Shown here: positions 7,093-10,074 of the stretch, piece by piece
How the letters are laid out: the number at the start of each line of letters is the position of its first letter
Numbering within the stretch: position 1 is the stretch's first letter
DNA from: an uncultured Verrucomicrobiota bacterium
GTDB lineage: Bacteria; Verrucomicrobiota; Verrucomicrobiae; Opitutales; Opitutaceae
Reading direction: 5' to 3'
Length of the DNA: 10,074 nt
Assembly (NCBI GenBank): GCA_946482165.1
Contig: CAMLQS010000178.1
Coordinates: 1-10,074 of the forward strand
The notes under the pieces: generated by a model
Told to the model about the DNA's origin: nothing
Database searches by the model: none
What the model saw: only the letters and a program-made list of their open reading frames with translations
Program-made: the position numbers and the translations under genes

Positions 7093-7122
7093 GCCTCGCG
7101 GCCCCCGCCGCGGGGCGTTTTT
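7093..7122 (+). terminator. Intrinsic terminator of ugd
   Basis: A 9-bp stem (GCCTCGCGG at 7093-7101 with CCGCGGGGC at 7108-7116, one G-U wobble in RNA) with a 6-nt loop is followed by G and five T (7118-7122). It lies 50 nt after the ugd stop codon. Confidence 0.85.
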
Positions 7123-7648
7123 GCGCCTATGCGCCGCACGCCGCGCGCCGCTTTTGCGCAGCCGCAAACCGGGACGGCTTTGCGACTGTGGTTTTTCCGC
7201 CCAACGTGGGCGTGCGCGTCCCTGCTATGCGCCCGCTGCCTGGAGATCGAGCCACGGACGGAGGAACCCGCCCGTCCGCCAAAACGCCGCCTCGACTCGC
7301 CGACAGGCGAGGGGAGGCATTGGCTCCATGGCACCCGTTCAGTTGGTCGCTTTGGCGGCAGCTTGCGAAATTTGGCCGCTTAGGATCACGCCTTTTGGTC
7401 ACTCGACCGCCGGCTTTGGAACAACGGCCCGCACGGTTTCCCCGCCGCCCGCTGGGTGTTCACGCCCTCCCGCCTGGGCCGCCTTCCTCGCCCTCGTCAC
7501 TGGTCGTTGGGTATCGGTCATCGGGCATCCCGCGCCTTCCGGCGAGGCCCTTCCCTCGCCCCGCGCCCGGGCTCGGGGAGGCAAGACAAAATATGAGGGA
7601 AAAAGTTCGAGGCGATAAGCGGAACGGTTTGACCTGCCCCGTTTGAAT
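7123..7648. other. Geneless stretch with several short GC-rich palindromes
   Basis: No credible gene is seen on either strand; the open frames are Arg/Pro/Ala-rich, overlap each other and have no recognisable motif. Small inverted repeats occur at 7255-7261 with 7272-7278 (7 bp, 10-nt loop) and 7296-7301 with 7306-7311 (6 bp, loop GACA), and there is an imperfect hairpin at 7554-7581. There is also a degenerate tandem of TATCGGT/CATCGGG units near 7511-7529. This looks like accumulated REP-type intergenic repeats rather than a decayed gene. Confidence 0.5.
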
Positions 7649-7696
7649 TTCCAATCCCTAGTGGCTTCGGCCGCCGCACACCACAACCCCTAGTGG
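7649..7696. promoter_or_regulatory. Candidate pair of NrdR boxes upstream of nrdB
   Basis: CCCTAGTGG occurs twice, at 7656-7664 and 7688-7696, exactly 32 bp apart. On the minus strand, the 16-mers ending there read CCACTAGGGATTGGAA (7649-7664) and CCACTAGGGGTTGTGG (7681-7696). Compared with the known NrdR-box consensus acaCwAtATaTwGtgt they match at about 9 and 10 of 16 positions, mostly in the conserved outer arms. Two 16-bp boxes separated by 16 bp is the classical NrdR operator arrangement. NrdR is the ATP/dATP-sensing repressor of ribonucleotide reductase genes, which fits the nrdB and nrdA genes downstream. The boxes lie about 230-280 bp before the nrdB start, so a long leader is implied. 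Confidence 0.55.
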
Positions 7697-7928
7697 TGAA
7701 TGGTGTGTCAATAAGTTGCGGTAACTCGGGATTGCTCGCGACTAATTCGCCGGTTTGTCACTCCCGGACCTGCCCCGATTCCGTCCGTAATTTCTCCCAG
7801 CAATCGTCCCTCGCTCCCCGCCCGTTTTCGCCTCTTCTCGCGCGCCCCTCTTCTTCTTTTTCCCGCCGGTTTCATCCCACGCTCCAAGCTCCTCCTTCCC
7901 GCTCCACCCTCGTCCCTTCGCCTTCGCC
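7697..7928 (+). promoter_or_regulatory. Promoter/leader region of nrdB, pyrimidine-rich, no Shine-Dalgarno
   Basis: Just after the putative NrdR boxes the sequence is relatively AT-rich (7697-7750) and probably contains the promoter, but the hexamers are not clear; TTGCGG at 7716-7721 and TAATTC at 7743-7748 are spaced too widely to call. From about 7765 to the ATG the plus strand is dominated by C and T with few purines, so the 5' leader would be long and mostly unstructured. The base run directly before the ATG is CCTTCGCCTTCGCC. Confidence 0.4.
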
Positions 7929-9017
<1,089 letters not shown>

Positions 9018-9026
9018 GCGAAGTAG

Positions 9027-9045
9027 CGCGAGCTTCCAGCTCGCG
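9027..9045. repeat. 8-bp palindrome just after nrdB, possible REP-like hairpin
   Basis: CGCGAGCT, loop TCC, AGCTCGCG form a perfect hairpin starting 10 nt after the nrdB stop. Only TT follows, so it is at best a weak terminator and may instead stabilise the nrdB mRNA 3' end. Its form resembles short dispersed palindromes in GC-rich genomes; only a genome-wide count would settle this. Confidence 0.6.
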
Positions 9046-9095
9046 TTCGTCCGCCCGTCGCGACGTCCCGCCTCCGTCCCGCTCCGCCTCCGCCG

Positions 9096-9223
9096 TCGTT
9101 CTCGTTCTCTTCCTCATTCTCATTCTCGTTCTCGAATTCCGTCCTTCCGCCTCTTCGCCTCCTCGGCTCCTCGTCCGCCCTTTCAAACCCGAGAACGAGT
9201 AAGAGAACGAAGAACGAGAACGA
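9096..9223. repeat. Facing TTCTCG and GAGAAC hexamer arrays in the nrdB-nrdA spacer
   Basis: A pyrimidine array built of TTCTC(G/A) hexamers (9096-9134) is followed 55 nt later by a complementary GAGAAC(G) array (9190-9223). The two ends of the arrays are exact complements (13 bp outer, 10 bp inner), with a mismatched middle, so the transcript could fold into a long stem. No gene is seen in the whole 9018-9404 spacer. The hexamer periodicity suggests growth by replication slippage. Confidence 0.75.
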
Positions 9224-9404
9224 TTCCTGCTTCCCCGCTTTCCCCTCCACCGCGTCCCGCTCCCCCCGGCCGGACCGCGTTTGTCCGAGATTAGTTACCC
9301 CAAGCCGCCCCCAAGCCCGCCTTCCTCCCACTCAAAGCCATCACCTGCGCCGCCGGTTCGAGTCCCCTTCGCTCCCGGCTCCCCGCACCAAGCTCCCTGC
9401 TCTA

Positions 9405-10074
9405 ATGAATCCCGTTCTGCAACAAGACCTCGCCCTCAAGAAGGCCACCCACACCCCCCGCGACCAAAAGCCCGCCTACGCGTGGCGCGACTGCATCCCC
9501 GCCGACACGCCCCTCCTCCCGTCGATCACCCTCCTCGCCCCGCTCGGCGAGACGAAGTTCGACCTCGGCGAGATCGCCGACTCCCTCGGCCAGGCCTTGG
9601 TCAACGTCCACCTCGCCCGCGGCGACCAGGGCAACGTCTTCACCGCCGAGTCCAAGGCCTTCGTCGGCCGCATCGTCAAGGAGGTCGCCGCCAGCCTCGC
9701 CCTCGAGGCCCAGCGCACTTCTCCCGTCCGTCTCTCGCTCAACGACCTCTACCAGCTCATCGAGCGCGTCCTCGTCGACGCCAAGGCCTACGACGTCGCC
9801 AAGAGCCTCCTCCTCAACCGCGGCCGCAAGATCGCCACCGGCGCCGGCACCCCCACCTCCGTCCGCGTCATCCGCCGCAACAAGCAGGTCGTCCCCTACA
9901 TCCCGCAGAAGGTCGAACTCGCCGTCCGCAAGGCCTTCCTCTCCCTCCAGCACGACTCCCGCCCCGCCTCCGCCATCACCGAGGCCGTCACCGCCCGCGT
10001 CCTCGCCTCCCGTCAGGCCTTCGTCCACATCGAGGAGGTCCAGGACATGGTCCAGGAAGAGCTCATGAAGTCCG
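9405..10074 (+). CDS. nrdA: Ribonucleotide reductase large subunit, N-terminal part with two ATP-cones, cut by window edge
   Basis: The frame opens at the ATG at 9405 and has no stop before the right edge, giving 223 residues of a protein normally 750-1050 long. Residues about 40-150 look like a divergent ATP-cone: LGETKFDLGEIADSLGQAL, then LNDLYQLIERVL and the typical end YDVAKSLLLNRGRKI. A second, more canonical ATP-cone starts near 152 (VRVIRRNKQVVPYIPQKVEL) and continues to the edge (VHIEEVQDMVQEELM). ATP-cones bind ATP or dATP and switch overall activity. The catalytic barrel lies outside the window, so the assignment rests on the ATP-cones and on the nrdB directly upstream. The gene lacks a Shine-Dalgarno sequence. 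The B-before-A order is the reverse of enterobacterial nrdAB. Confidence 0.88.
   Translation, partial: MNPVLQQDLALKKATHTPRDQKPAYAWRDCIPADTPLLPSITLLAPLGETKFDLGEIADSLGQALVNVHLARGDQGNVFTAESKAFVGRIVKEVAASLALEAQRTSPVRLSLNDLYQLIERVLVDAKAYDVAKSLLLNRGRKIATGAGTPTSVRVIRRNKQVVPYIPQKVELAVRKAFLSLQHDSRPASAITEAVTARVLASRQAFVHIEEVQDMVQEELMKS

Noticed and set aside
7399..7686. Small minus-strand gene before nrdB
   Set aside because: Arg/Ala/Gly-rich translation without domain, overlapping palindromes and the candidate NrdR boxes, and several frames are equally open.
9355..9380. tRNA 3' end (GGTTCGAGTCCCC resembles a T-arm, with ACCA downstream)
   Set aside because: The T-stem does not pair, no matching acceptor strand, D-arm or anticodon arm lies upstream; likely chance or at most a remnant.
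9402..10028. 208-residue minus-strand open frame
   Set aside because: Antisense to the nrdA start, Gly/Glu/Asp-rich, no motif.

Overview
The window is GC-rich bacterial DNA and its gene content suggests a Verrucomicrobiota bacterium of the Opitutaceae type. This is inference; no marker gene is present. The pointers are a PEP-CTERM surface protein, a eukaryote-like UDP-glucose dehydrogenase, a chlamydia-like class Ic ribonucleotide reductase small subunit (Chlamydiota and Verrucomicrobiota are sister groups), start codons without Shine-Dalgarno sequences, and GC-rich palindromes in the spacers. Coding strands strongly favour codons ending in C, so genes on the minus strand make the plus strand look G-rich and give long false reading frames.

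Layout. Bases 1-5339 are all minus-strand genes: tex (transcription accessory protein, 3' end cut by the window edge), a small TPR-like lipoprotein, a PEP-CTERM/choice-of-anchor-J secreted protein, then mlaA and mlaC (outer-membrane phospholipid transport; mlaC is transcribed first). Two clear intrinsic terminators separate tex, the lipoprotein gene and the PEP-CTERM gene. A 341-bp divergent spacer with a perfect 25-bp inverted repeat separates mlaC from the plus-strand half. That half carries ugd with its own terminator, a geneless stretch of about 890 bp ending in a probable NrdR operator and a pyrimidine-rich leader, nrdB, a repeat-filled spacer, and the start of nrdA, cut by the right edge.

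Function. The genes belong to several separate modules: RNA/transcription maintenance (tex), envelope and surface (lipoprotein, PEP-CTERM protein, MlaCA, and Ugd making UDP-glucuronate for polysaccharide), and deoxyribonucleotide synthesis (NrdB/NrdA). The most striking points are that NrdB has the all-glutamate metal site of class Ic enzymes but carries Leu where Chlamydia has Phe and classical enzymes have the radical Tyr, and that two NrdR-like boxes exactly 32 bp apart lie upstream of it. I see no defence system, CRISPR array, transposase, integrase, rRNA or tRNA gene.
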